Positions 44,270-53,371 of a stretch of DNA of 64,000 bases are shown here, piece by piece. Within the stretch, counting starts at the first letter, position 1; every line of letters begins with the position of its first letter. A program made the position numbers and the translations under genes. The notes below the pieces were generated by a model. The model did no database searches. It saw nothing but the letters and a program-made list of their open reading frames with translations, and had not been told where the DNA came from. Source of the stretch: Bacteroidetes bacterium UBA1941 (GTDB lineage: Bacteria > Bacteroidota > Bacteroidia > Chitinophagales > LD1); NCBI GenBank assembly GCA_002336805.1, contig DDEZ01000008.1, forward strand, positions 62,001-126,000, given 5' to 3'.

Positions 44270-44334
44270 CGGGATGGATTCCTTTTCAAAATTAAAATTA
44301 GCAAAACCACCATTATTAGCTATTATTGTTTTAC

Positions 44335-45624
44335 ATGTCTTTGAAGATATATCTGGCAAATGACCTACCCGGTAGGCATTTCATTCACTATACGCTTCAG
44401 TTGATCGCATTCAATAAAGGCGTGGCTTTCAGCTATACTGATACTGCAGCCGAGGCCGACCTCGTGGCAGCAGATCAGTTCGAATCCGATATTCTCCACT
44501 GCCCCTCCTTTTATCAATATTTAACCAACTGTGATTTCCGGTCCTTGCGGGATCTGGCCCGCGGTTCATACTTCTTTTATACAGCCAATGGCGGCAAGGA
44601 TCTTATTGCCAGCATTTTTTACCTGGTCAACTGTGTACAGGAGTATGCAGTCACTGATTTTGACCAGTATGGGCGTTTCCCATTCCAAGATAGCCTGCAG
44701 CACCGCACTCAGACCCTGCATGACAATCTTGTGCAGCAGTTGATGGACGAGTTTATGATGTCCCATCCCGCACTCGCCAGGCTCAAGACGACCAAGCGCA
44801 GGTCTGGATTCTTCCTCACACATGATATAGACACCATCTACGGTGCCAAAAATCAAAATGGAGACTACGCCCTTCGCACCCATCAGTATCACAAGATACC
44901 GGGCTTGTTGTGGCGCCATTACACGGGCCAGCCCGACTGGCTGAATATGGACCGCATCATGGATCTGGAGGATAAATATGGCTTCCGGTCATCTTTCTTT
45001 TGGTTGACAAATAAAGATGAGAAGAATGCTGATTACCATTTTCACCACGAGAAAATCGCTCAACAGATAGCACGTATTGAGAATCGTGGCTTTGAAAATG
45101 GTCTGCATAAGTCTATCAGCAGGGAAACTATGGCGGATGAATTAGAAAATTTATCCCTGATAGGTACCCCGCGAGGACAACGATATCATTTTCTCAAATT
45201 CACTCTGCCTGATGCCTGGTCCGAGATTGAATCTGGAGATATCCTTCTTGACACATCTCTCGGCTTCTCCGAGGACTTTGGCTTTCGCAATAGCTACGGC
45301 CTCCCATTCATGCCATACCACGTAGTAGAAAACCGTGTATGCGACCTCATAGAAGTACCTATGAATATTATGGATGGCAATTTCTTCTATAAGGGCAAAA
45401 CCGTAAAACAAGCGGAGAAAGAACTGCTGGCCTGGCTGGAGCGCAATAAAGAAAACACCGTGGTCACCATCAATTTTCACAACAACTTCTTTGACGATAT
45501 GCTCTACGCAGGATACGGCGCGCTATATGAGGTGCTGCTCAGGTATTTCGCAGAGGAGAATTGGCAATGCATGACGCAGGCATCCCTCCTAGCAGAGTTT
45601 TACAAGCCTGAATTATTTAAGTAG
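44335..45624 (+). CDS. Polysaccharide deacetylase-like protein (NodB-type barrel)
   Basis: Start at 44335, in keeping with an ORF opening at 44326 (TTG). The 429-residue protein has a large N-terminal domain (1-150, no signal peptide) and a C-terminal NodB-like barrel: GFFLTHDIDTIYG provides the metal-binding Asp pair (163-166), GFRSSFFWLTNK follows, then HKSISRETM and FHNNFFDD near the end. The normal second-motif histidines are only partly visible. In this group members act on lipid-linked or exopolysaccharide sugars in the cytoplasm. It is divergent from asnB with 65 bases between, consistent with a shared regulatory region. Confidence 0.78.
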   Translation: MSLKIYLANDLPGRHFIHYTLQLIAFNKGVAFSYTDTAAEADLVAADQFESDILHCPSFYQYLTNCDFRSLRDLARGSYFFYTANGGKDLIASIFYLVNCVQEYAVTDFDQYGRFPFQDSLQHRTQTLHDNLVQQLMDEFMMSHPALARLKTTKRRSGFFLTHDIDTIYGAKNQNGDYALRTHQYHKIPGLLWRHYTGQPDWLNMDRIMDLEDKYGFRSSFFWLTNKDEKNADYHFHHEKIAQQIARIENRGFENGLHKSISRETMADELENLSLIGTPRGQRYHFLKFTLPDAWSEIESGDILLDTSLGFSEDFGFRNSYGLPFMPYHVVENRVCDLIEVPMNIMDGNFFYKGKTVKQAEKELLAWLERNKENTVVTINFHNNFFDDMLYAGYGALYEVLLRYFAEENWQCMTQASLLAEFYKPELFK

Positions 45625-45627
45625 CGA

Positions 45628-45912
45628 TCAGTCCGTCAGCTGCTTCAGAAACGTAGCATAGTTATCCAGCGTATGCCCGTTCAGAGAGTAGTAGTGATTC
45701 CTTCCCATCTTTTTCTGCACGATCAGGCCGGCCTCCAGCAGTATTTTGATATGGTGCGAGATAGATGGCTGCGCCAGCTCTATGAAATTCTGTATCTCAG
45801 AGCACTGCCCCTGTCCCTCACTCTGTGAGATATATTGCAATATTTTCAGCCTGTTGGCATCGCCTAGAGCTTTAGAAACTTTTTCTACTGTGGGTATCCT
45901 GTGAGGTGACAT
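45628..45912 (-). CDS. ArsR-family winged-helix regulator
   Basis: A 94-residue repressor-type regulator. LGDANRLKILQYI, ELAQPSISHHIKILLEAGLI and GRNHYYSLN are the ArsR winged-helix signature. The usual metal-binding ELCVCDL cysteines are absent (one Cys in GQCSEIQN), so it may respond to something other than metals. Its position next to dnaB and convergent with the deacetylase does not reveal a target. Confidence 0.9.
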   Translation of the reverse strand: MSPHRIPTVEKVSKALGDANRLKILQYISQSEGQGQCSEIQNFIELAQPSISHHIKILLEAGLIVQKKMGRNHYYSLNGHTLDNYATFLKQLTD

Positions 45913-46014
45913 GCGTTGCTAAATAAGCCAACGCTAACATATAAATTAGCTGTGATATGTCCGATACGGTATGCTAGGCATAATCAGCATTTGATTGAAA
46001 TCAGTCCGATGCAT

Positions 46015-47592
46015 TTAAAACGGTACAAAGTCATCCTCCGGCCCGGCAAAATCATCCTTGCCATGCTTCTTCTCAGCGTCAAACTCGTCATTCATCTTTG
46101 ATTGTATCTTCTTGAAGATACGCTTCTCCCCTCCTGCCTGCACTTCTATGATCGCATCGTCCTTCTGGAATTCATCAAAGTCCGCAAACTTCGCAAACCG
46201 ATCTATGAATCGTGCCTTGACCGTCTTCAGCGGACCATTACGGTGCTTGGCTATGATGATCTCAGCTATACCTTTCAGGTCCATACCATCCTCATCTGTG
46301 AGCAGGCCATAGTACTCACCACGATAGAGGAAGATCACGATATCTGCATCCTGCTCTATCGCACCGGACTCACGGAGGTCAGAGAGGATAGGCTTCTTAG
46401 AGCCACCACGCGTCTCCGTAGCACGGCTCAGCTGTGAGAGCGCTATCACGGGCACGTTCAGCTCCTTGGCCAGGCCCTTGAGTGAGCGCGATATCTGCGA
46501 TATCTCCTGTTCACGGTTGCCACCTCCTTTGCCCTCGCTGGTACCGCTCATCAGCTGCAGGTAGTCTATGATGATCATCTGTATGTCATGCTTCTGCTTC
46601 AGCTTGCGGCACTTGGACCGGAGCTCAAAAATGTTGATACCTGGCGTATCATCTATGAAGAGCTGCCCCTTGCTCAGCGAGTCGATCTTAGACGTGAGCT
46701 GCTGAAACTCATGCTTCTCCAGACTACCTCTTCTGATCTTCTCCGCCGGTATCTCAGACTCCATAGAGATAAGACGCTGTACCAGCTGGTTGCCACTCAT
46801 TTCAAGGGAGAAAAACGCCACAGGTTTCTTATAGTCTACGCTACTGTTTCGCGCCAGTGCGAGTGTAAATGCCGTCTTACCCATACCAGGGCGGGCTGCC
46901 ACTATGATCAGGTCAGACTTTTGCCAACCACCTGTAGCCCTGTCCAGTTCCATAAAGCCAGTCGGCACGCCATTCAGATGCTCGTCATTATTCATCCGTA
47001 CATCTATCTCCTCCAGCTCCTTGCGGATGATAGAGGCGATATCCATACTGCTCTTCTTGGCGTTATTCTCAGAGATGAGCATCAGGTTGCTCTCCGCCTT
47101 ATCCAGCAGGGAGAATACATCTGCACTATCCTCATATGCTTCCCTGATCGTCTCGCTGCTGCTGGATATCAGCATACGCTGTATGTACTTCTGAGATACG
47201 ATGCGGGCATGGTATTCCAGGTTAGCCGCAGATCCCACCTTATTGGTCAGCTGCGCTATATAGTACGCACCTCCCACAGCCTCCAGGTCGCCATTCTTGC
47301 GCAGCTGCTCGGTCACGGTCAGCAGGTCTACCGGAGCCTCTGTGAGGTACAGCTCCTTCACCGCCTTGTAGATACGCCTGTGAGCGTCTACGTAGAAGGC
47401 ATCTTCCTGCAGGAACTCTATGACATTATCTATCGCATTGTCCTCGATCATCACAGCGCCCAGCACCGCCTCCTCAAAGTCACGCGCCTGAGGTGGCAGC
47501 TTGCCAAATTCGCCTGCCGTAGCATCGATATTATTAGCGCCTGAGCGGCGTTCAAACTTTCTTTTAGTACCAGTATCAAATTGGTCAGCCAT
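46015..47592 (-). CDS. dnaB: Replicative DNA helicase DnaB
   Basis: A 525-residue DnaB. N-terminal domain (about 35-135), a linker helix (about 165-195) and a RecA-like C-terminal domain with Walker A ARPGMGKT (233-240), FFSLEMSGNQLVQRL, the Walker B IIIDYLQLM, and SQLSRATETR. Unwinds DNA at the replication fork. No intein interrupts it. The tail is acidic (DAEKKHGKDDFAGPEDDF). The interval 45913-46014 shows nothing; the 5' leader has a good AGGAGAG-like ribosome site. Confidence 0.96.
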   Translation of the reverse strand: MADQFDTGTKRKFERRSGANNIDATAGEFGKLPPQARDFEEAVLGAVMIEDNAIDNVIEFLQEDAFYVDAHRRIYKAVKELYLTEAPVDLLTVTEQLRKNGDLEAVGGAYYIAQLTNKVGSAANLEYHARIVSQKYIQRMLISSSSETIREAYEDSADVFSLLDKAESNLMLISENNAKKSSMDIASIIRKELEEIDVRMNNDEHLNGVPTGFMELDRATGGWQKSDLIIVAARPGMGKTAFTLALARNSSVDYKKPVAFFSLEMSGNQLVQRLISMESEIPAEKIRRGSLEKHEFQQLTSKIDSLSKGQLFIDDTPGINIFELRSKCRKLKQKHDIQMIIIDYLQLMSGTSEGKGGGNREQEISQISRSLKGLAKELNVPVIALSQLSRATETRGGSKKPILSDLRESGAIEQDADIVIFLYRGEYYGLLTDEDGMDLKGIAEIIIAKHRNGPLKTVKARFIDRFAKFADFDEFQKDDAIIEVQAGGEKRIFKKIQSKMNDEFDAEKKHGKDDFAGPEDDFVPF

Positions 47593-47877
47593 GTTCTATC
47601 TCTCCTAAATATTTGCGGGGGTGCAAATGTTCATTTTAGCACTCATTTATCATAGCATAAGCTACGAATAATTTCTGAACCCGCCGCCCACACACTGCAC
47701 CTTAAAATGTTCACAATCCTATCGTGGAACCTAGTGGAAACGCCAATGAGAATCAGTCCAATGTGAATAAATTATAACCTCATAATTTGGAGAATGAGAA
47801 ATGATGGTGTATATAAAGAAGCCCGTTTTTACCACCAGACATTTCTTTGTACTAGCTTCGCAGCAAATAGCTTATAC
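47593..47877. other. Intergenic interval upstream of dnaB and the thioredoxin-fold gene
   Basis: These 285 bases are divergent. AACATTTG (minus strand, near 47630), one mismatch to the -7 consensus, is the best dnaB promoter candidate. The plus-strand side has TTTCTTTG near 47842. I see no gene, although a frame is open to the left of 47878; it lacks sense as coding sequence. Confidence 0.35.
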
Positions 47878-48435
47878 ATGGCCCTCACACCCTCTCAGAT
47901 GATAGACCTCGGCTCCGCCGCCCCTGATTTTACCCTGCCTGATACTGTCAGCGGTCAGGCCTTATCTCTGCAGGGATCAAAAGGTAGCCAGGCTACTGTC
48001 ATCATGTTCATCTGCAATCACTGCCCCTACGTAAAGCACATCAATCACCAGCTCGTACAGCTGGCTAATGACTATAACGCACGCGGCATCTCATTCATTG
48101 CCATCAGCGCAAATGATGTGACAGCACATCCTGATGATGCACCGGAGCAGATGCAGCGCGTAGCCGTAGAGTTACAATACCCTTTCCCCTATCTGTATGA
48201 TGAGACTCAGGCTATCGCCAAAGCCTATGAGGCAGCATGTACGCCCGATTTCTTTGTCTATGACAAAGACCTGAAACTAGCTTACAGAGGCCAGCTGGAC
48301 GACTCCCGCCCCGGCAATCAGACACCGAATGATGGAAAGGATATCAGAGCAGCACTCGATGCGATACTGAGTGGTGATAAACCATCACCGCGCCAGCGCC
48401 CTAGCATAGGCTGCAATATCAAATGGAAAAAATAG
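47878..48435 (+). CDS. Thioredoxin-fold peroxiredoxin-like protein
   Basis: Start set at 47878 (MALTPSQ); an upstream ATG at 47794 would add 28 residues of no sense. The 185-residue protein resembles AhpC/TSA redoxins: DFTLPDTVSGQALSL, then the redox-type CNHC (Cys46, Cys49) in FICNHCPYVKH, then ISFIAISANDVTAHPDDAP and YRGQLDDSRPGN. Members act as thiol oxidoreductases. No signal peptide, so likely cytoplasmic. Confidence 0.87.
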   Translation: MALTPSQMIDLGSAAPDFTLPDTVSGQALSLQGSKGSQATVIMFICNHCPYVKHINHQLVQLANDYNARGISFIAISANDVTAHPDDAPEQMQRVAVELQYPFPYLYDETQAIAKAYEAACTPDFFVYDKDLKLAYRGQLDDSRPGNQTPNDGKDIRAALDAILSGDKPSPRQRPSIGCNIKWKK

Positions 48436-48438
48436 GAA

Positions 48439-49134
48439 TTATTCCTCAGGCTCAGAGTCAGACTCCAGCTCTTCATCAGCATCCTCCTCATCTGGTTCAG
48501 TAGCCTTGGTAGTACCGGCGCCTGCTTTGCCCCGGCTGTGAAAGTCCTTATTAGCCTCTTCTATGAATTTGAGCAATATTTCCTTGCCCATCCTCTTTTC
48601 TGATGAGGTCACAAACATATCCGGCAGGTCGTCCCATGTTTCCTTCAGGGCGTTCTTGAAGTTCTCTATGTTGATGAGCATCTCCTTGCCAGCAGGTTTA
48701 TCAGCCTTGGTGAAGACTATCACAAAAGGGATATTCTTTTCTCCCAGCCAATTAATGAACTCCAGGTCTATAGCCTGAGGCGGGATACGGGAGTCTATGA
48801 GCACAAAGACATATTGCAGCTGCTCACGAAACTCCAGATAGTTATAGATCATACCCTTCCACTTTGCGCGGTTGTCCTGAGAGGTGCGTGCATAGCCATA
48901 GCCCGGTAGATCCACCAGGTGCCAGCTATGATTGATCACAAAGTAGTTGATCGTTTGGGTCTTGCCCGGCGTAGCAGAGGTCTTGGCCAGTCCCTTATGA
49001 TTGCATATATAGTTGATGAGGCTTGACTTGCCTACATTGGAGCGGCCTATCATGGCATACTCCGGCATAAATGAGTTAGGACACTTTTTGACGTCTACGT
49101 AGGTAGCTACGTACTCTGAATTTTTTACCTCCAT
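48439..49134 (-). CDS. engB: Ribosome-assembly GTPase EngB/YihA
   Basis: A 231-residue Era-like GTPase needed for large-subunit assembly. G1 GRSNVGKSS (30-38), G2 region KTQTINYF, G3 DLPGYG (75-80), G4 TKAD (142-145) and G5-like TSSEK are all visible. The C-terminal tail (about 205-231) is unusually acidic (EEDADEELESDSEPEE), an extension on the normal core. It is convergent with the redoxin gene. Confidence 0.95.
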   Translation of the reverse strand: MEVKNSEYVATYVDVKKCPNSFMPEYAMIGRSNVGKSSLINYICNHKGLAKTSATPGKTQTINYFVINHSWHLVDLPGYGYARTSQDNRAKWKGMIYNYLEFREQLQYVFVLIDSRIPPQAIDLEFINWLGEKNIPFVIVFTKADKPAGKEMLINIENFKNALKETWDDLPDMFVTSSEKRMGKEILLKFIEEANKDFHSRGKAGAGTTKATEPDEEDADEELESDSEPEE

Positions 49135-49167
49135 ATGGAGCCGAAGATATTAAATAGATGGCAGATA

Positions 49168-50403
49168 CTACTGTGTCAGTTTCACATCCTGCCAGGCAGG
49201 CACAGCGCAGTCCATCTTGGTCACATCGAGGCTCATATTCTTGCTGCCTCCGGCAAAATCCAGATTCGCAAAACTTACGTCACCATTGGCATGCAGGCAT
49301 ATCTTATCATCTTCTTTGATAGAGCCATCATTATTCTTGTAGGATGGATTTACACTACCGTCATATATGATATCTGGTATCTTATCACCAAAAAGTGCTG
49401 TGAGGAGTTTGCCCAGCGTCACACTCGCATCTGCCCTGCCGCTACCGCGCTTCACGGTATTGTCATGTATAGAGATCCCTCCGCAGTATGGATCGTACGC
49501 CTGATCCTTATACGGCTTCTTCAGCACCAGGTAGCTGATGATAGCGCCGCTGGTAGTGTTGTGACCTATGATCTCATTAGAGTATATCTCACACTGATTG
49601 GTAGCCATGATGATGAAGCCTGTACCGGCAGGCACCTCTGCTACAGACGTACCCTTAGCAGCAAAGTTCACCGTATTATTATTGGTCAGCTTATTATTGT
49701 GCACGCGGCAGCGCATACCATTCTTTACCGGCAGGTCCGGATTGTCAAATACCAGAAGGCCACCGGTATTATCATGGCTGTCGTTCTCATACACATCAGC
49801 GTCCACACAGTTTTCTATCTCTATGCCAGCTACGTTGTCATGCACCTTATTCCTGCGCACGATGATATTTTTAGACTGGCCTACATATACACCCGCATCA
49901 GATGAGCCAAACACGTCACAGTCTTCTATCAGCACATTGGTACACGAGACCGGGTATAGCGCGTATGATCCGTTGTCTGTAGAGTGCAGATTGTTCCAGC
50001 CGGTCTTGATACGGCGTATCGTTACATTTAGTACATCCTCCAGTTTGATGCAGTCACCCTTAGCATTGATGATAGCAAAGTCTTCCAGCACGATACCATT
50101 AGCAGTCACGCGCAGGCCCTCAGCGCCATCCTTCTGTCCTTTGAAGTTCAATACAGTTTTTTCCATACCCTTGCCGCGTATGGTCACATTCTTCACACCA
50201 TCCAGTATCAGCGGGCGTGACAGGTTGTAGGTGCCCTCCGGCAGTTCTATCACATCGCCTTCCTTGGCATTGACCAGTTTTTCTTGTATTTGTTTTTCAA
50301 ACTCGGCAGAGACAGTAGCGGGCTCTTCTTTCTTAGTGTTTTGGCAGCTGGCCATGATCAGTGCTGCACAGGATACCAGCAGTAGATGCAGTGGGTATTT
50401 CAT
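49168..50403 (-). CDS. Right-handed parallel beta-helix lipoprotein
   Basis: A 411-residue protein with lipobox IMASC (Cys20). After a linker, VIELPEGTYNLSRPLILDGVKNVTIRG begins a NosD/pectate-lyase-like beta-helix, continuing with NVLIEDCDVFGSSDAGVYVG, NIIVRRNKVHDNVAGIEIEN and CEIYSNEIIGHN. Members bind or cut polysaccharides, or act as scaffolds. No catalytic triad is obvious. Probably sits on the outer membrane. Nearest neighbours are unrelated. Confidence 0.85.
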   Translation of the reverse strand: MKYPLHLLLVSCAALIMASCQNTKKEEPATVSAEFEKQIQEKLVNAKEGDVIELPEGTYNLSRPLILDGVKNVTIRGKGMEKTVLNFKGQKDGAEGLRVTANGIVLEDFAIINAKGDCIKLEDVLNVTIRRIKTGWNNLHSTDNGSYALYPVSCTNVLIEDCDVFGSSDAGVYVGQSKNIIVRRNKVHDNVAGIEIENCVDADVYENDSHDNTGGLLVFDNPDLPVKNGMRCRVHNNKLTNNNTVNFAAKGTSVAEVPAGTGFIIMATNQCEIYSNEIIGHNTTSGAIISYLVLKKPYKDQAYDPYCGGISIHDNTVKRGSGRADASVTLGKLLTALFGDKIPDIIYDGSVNPSYKNNDGSIKEDDKICLHANGDVSFANLDFAGGSKNMSLDVTKMDCAVPAWQDVKLTQ

Positions 50404-50506
50404 GTATTTGATTTTGGGTAAAAGCGAATATAATCGCTCACAACCATAGCGCGAAGTTCTTTTCGCTGAAAGGTAATTATAACCCGTCCAAAAAAGGGAG
50501 TACTTA

Positions 50507-51898
50507 TTACTTGCTGGCCAGCTGGGTGATAGATGGCACCAGAGATGGCAGTATGCCCAGAGCCAGTGTCACTACCAGGCAGATAGCAGCTATAGCTACG
50601 TATGACATAGAGCCTGTAGTAGCCTCTATGTCTTCGCTGTCCTTGGTCCACATAGCCAGTATCAGCTTAAAGTAGTAGTACACGCTGATAGCAGAGGTGA
50701 TCACTGCTACTATGACCACAGCCAGGTGCTGTGTCTTGATAGCCTCGAAGAAGACATAATACTTTGCAAAGAATCCCGCCAGTGGTGGTATACCTGCCAT
50801 AGACAGCATAAATACCGTGAGCGCTACCGCCAGGAATGGATTGCTCTTGCCCAGGCCATTAAAGGCTTCGATCTTTTCACTCTTGCGGCGCTTCATCACT
50901 GAGATACCTACAGCAAACGCACCGAGAGATGCAAACGTGTACGCCACAGTATAAAAGAAAAGCGCATTAGCAGAATTGTGATAGAGGGACATGATGGCCA
51001 GCAGCATATATCCTGCATGAGCCACACCTGAGAATGCGAGCATCCGCTTGAATGAGTCCTGATTGAGGGCGGTCAGGTTGCCTACCAGCATGGTCATGGC
51101 AGCCACTACACTCAGTATCCAGGCAAATCCCGCAAAATTATTCACGAAGCTCACGCTGAATAGCCTGTAGAATGCTGCCATAGCTGCCACCTTAGACAGC
51201 GTAGCCATCATAGCAGTGGTCAGTGTCGGCGAGCCCTCATATACATCCGGCGCCCAGAAGTGGAATGGAACAGCAGACACCTTGAAGAGCATCGCGATCA
51301 GTATCATGATCACACCCACCGTGAAGATAGGATCTACATTAGGGCCTGACGCATATACTGCTATCTGAGCCAGGTTAAAGCTGCCCGTAGCGCCATACAC
51401 CAGCGTGATACCAAAGAGCAGTATACCAGAGGCAAAAGATCCCATGAGGAAGTATTTCATAGCCGCTTCATTGGAGCGGATGTCGCGCCTCTTGCTACCG
51501 GCCAGGATGTACAGGGAGATAGACAGCACCTCCAGGCCTATGAAGAGCATGGCCATATTAGAGAAGCTCACCAGCGCGATACCGCCGCAAAGTGTGAATA
51601 TGATCACAGAGATGTAGTCAGCCAGTTTCGTTTCCTCTGCGTCATAGAAGCTGCCACTCATAGTCACGAGGCCGGCAGCAGTCACGATGAGCAGCCCGGT
51701 GAAGGCCAGCGCAAAATTATCAGCACGGAGCATATCATTGTAGAATGATACAGATGAGCCATTCCACTCTGTAAAGTTGAGGCCGAGGATCGCCAAGAGG
51801 GCCAGTATCACTACTGGCACCACGATCTTGCGGAGGTTAAATATCTCCAGCACCAGGCAGGCGATACCGAGAAATGATGTATATGTCAGTGCCCTCAT
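50507..51898 (-). CDS. nuoN: NADH-quinone oxidoreductase subunit N
   Basis: The 463-residue proton-pumping antiporter-like subunit N of complex I, last gene of the operon, following nuoM by three bases. About 14 hydrophobic helices, with PFHFWAPDVYEGSPT, KRMLAFSGVAHAGYML and GIPPLAGFFAKYYVF as the family motifs. The stop at 50507 ends the operon; the interval 50404-50506 shows a weak hairpin but no strong terminator. Confidence 0.95.
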   Translation of the reverse strand: MRALTYTSFLGIACLVLEIFNLRKIVVPVVILALLAILGLNFTEWNGSSVSFYNDMLRADNFALAFTGLLIVTAAGLVTMSGSFYDAEETKLADYISVIIFTLCGGIALVSFSNMAMLFIGLEVLSISLYILAGSKRRDIRSNEAAMKYFLMGSFASGILLFGITLVYGATGSFNLAQIAVYASGPNVDPIFTVGVIMILIAMLFKVSAVPFHFWAPDVYEGSPTLTTAMMATLSKVAAMAAFYRLFSVSFVNNFAGFAWILSVVAAMTMLVGNLTALNQDSFKRMLAFSGVAHAGYMLLAIMSLYHNSANALFFYTVAYTFASLGAFAVGISVMKRRKSEKIEAFNGLGKSNPFLAVALTVFMLSMAGIPPLAGFFAKYYVFFEAIKTQHLAVVIVAVITSAISVYYYFKLILAMWTKDSEDIEATTGSMSYVAIAAICLVVTLALGILPSLVPSITQLASK

Positions 51899-51901
51899 TT
51901 T

Positions 51902-53353
51902 CTATCCCAGAGTATGTTTCAAAATTTCCGACAGCGCCGGTTGTGCTATCTCCATGATCGGCTTAGGATACACGCCACATACGAATATGGCAGCAATCAG
52001 TATCGCAAATACCGCCAGCTCACTGGCAGTCAGATCAGGGAATGCTGATACAGTAGCCCGCTTCTCTCCCAGCATCACATACTGGTACATCTTCAGCATA
52101 TATACTGCGCCGAGTATGATGGTCAGGCCTGCTACTATAGAGAGCCATGTGTTGTATTCAAACACACCAAAGAGCAGCAGAAACTCACCGATAAATGCAT
52201 TGGTAGTAGGGAGTGCCACAGAGGCCAGCACGATGATGATGAATGCCGTGGCAAACCTCGGGGCGATGCTCCTGATCCCACCTAGTTGATTGATCTCAAG
52301 CGTTCCCGTCCTGCGCAGGATCACCTCACCGGCAAAGAAAGCGCCGACCACATTCACACCGTGAGCCAGCATCTGCACTACCGCACCTTGCAGACCCTCG
52401 TTTGTGAGGGAGAAGATACCCGCAGCGATCAGGCCCACGTGAGCAAAGGAGGAATAAGCCAGCAGGCGCTTTATATTCTTCTGCTGTATAGCCAGTATAG
52501 AGCCATACACCACACCTATCACAGATAGTACAATGAGGTATGGGGTCAGCGTCAGCACACCCTGTGGTGCCACCGGCAGCAGCCAGCGCAGCAGGCCATA
52601 GAGGCCCATCTTCAGCATAATACCTGATAGCAGCATCGTACCTACGGTAGGCGCCTCAGTATAGGTATCTGCCTGCCATGTGTGAAATGGGAACACCGGT
52701 ATCTTCACAGCAAATGCAAAGAAGAACGCCAGCGCTACGCAGAGTTGCTCCATAGGCGACAGGCTCAGTCCATACAGTGACTGCAGCGAGAGGCTGCCTG
52801 CCTTGGTATAGAGAAAGATAAAAGCCACCAGCATAAACAGAGAGCCGATGAGCGTGTAAACAAAGAACTTGAAGGTAGCGGTCTGGATAAAGGCCTTGTC
52901 CTTACCTTGTCCCCACAGCAGCGCGATAAAGTAGATCGGTATCAGGGCCAGCTCCCAGAAGATATAGAACAACAGGCCATCTGTAGAGATGAATACGCCG
53001 ATCATGGCAAACTGCATGAGCAGTATCAGTGCATAAAGTGAGCGGGCATTGGCCTGCTCGGTGCCAAAGGACGACAGGATGATGACAGGCACCAGGAAAG
53101 TAGCCAGCAGCACCAAAAGCAGGCTCAGTCCATCACAGGCGATGCTGAAGTTGATATTGGGATTGGCGATCCAGGCATGGGTATATGACAACCCTTCAAA
53201 CTGGCTATGCGCGAGATGCTGCAGCGCTACCAGCGAGATGCCAAACTCTGCCACAGCAGCCACGAGAGCTACCTTGGCTGCCAGCTTATTGCCGGACAGA
53301 TAGACCGCCAGGGCAGCCACCAGAGGGAGAAATAAAATGACTAATAGCAACAT
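51902..53353 (-). CDS. nuoM: NADH-quinone oxidoreductase subunit M
   Basis: The 483-residue antiporter-like subunit M. FYIFWELALIPIYFIA carries the conserved Glu of the proton channel, VKIPVFPFHTWQADTYTEAPT the Lys/His motif, and KRLLAYSSFAHVGLI follows. It pumps protons in complex I together with L and N. Lies between nuoL and nuoN. Confidence 0.96.
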   Translation of the reverse strand: MLLLVILFLPLVAALAVYLSGNKLAAKVALVAAVAEFGISLVALQHLAHSQFEGLSYTHAWIANPNINFSIACDGLSLLLVLLATFLVPVIILSSFGTEQANARSLYALILLMQFAMIGVFISTDGLLFYIFWELALIPIYFIALLWGQGKDKAFIQTATFKFFVYTLIGSLFMLVAFIFLYTKAGSLSLQSLYGLSLSPMEQLCVALAFFFAFAVKIPVFPFHTWQADTYTEAPTVGTMLLSGIMLKMGLYGLLRWLLPVAPQGVLTLTPYLIVLSVIGVVYGSILAIQQKNIKRLLAYSSFAHVGLIAAGIFSLTNEGLQGAVVQMLAHGVNVVGAFFAGEVILRRTGTLEINQLGGIRSIAPRFATAFIIIVLASVALPTTNAFIGEFLLLFGVFEYNTWLSIVAGLTIILGAVYMLKMYQYVMLGEKRATVSAFPDLTASELAVFAILIAAIFVCGVYPKPIMEIAQPALSEILKHTLG

Positions 53354-53371
53354 ACTTTGTTCTCTACTTCT

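Noticed and set aside
46588..47544. A 318-codon plus-strand frame opposite dnaB
   Set aside because: Same reasoning; dnaB is unmistakable and the opposite frame has Leu/His/Arg-rich noise.
47794..47877. N-terminal extension of the thioredoxin-fold gene
   Set aside because: Twenty-eight residues without family match; ATG at 47878 gives the normal redoxin start.
49135..49905. Plus-strand frame of 256 codons opposite the beta-helix lipoprotein
   Set aside because: Shadow of the beta-helix repeats with no supporting motif.
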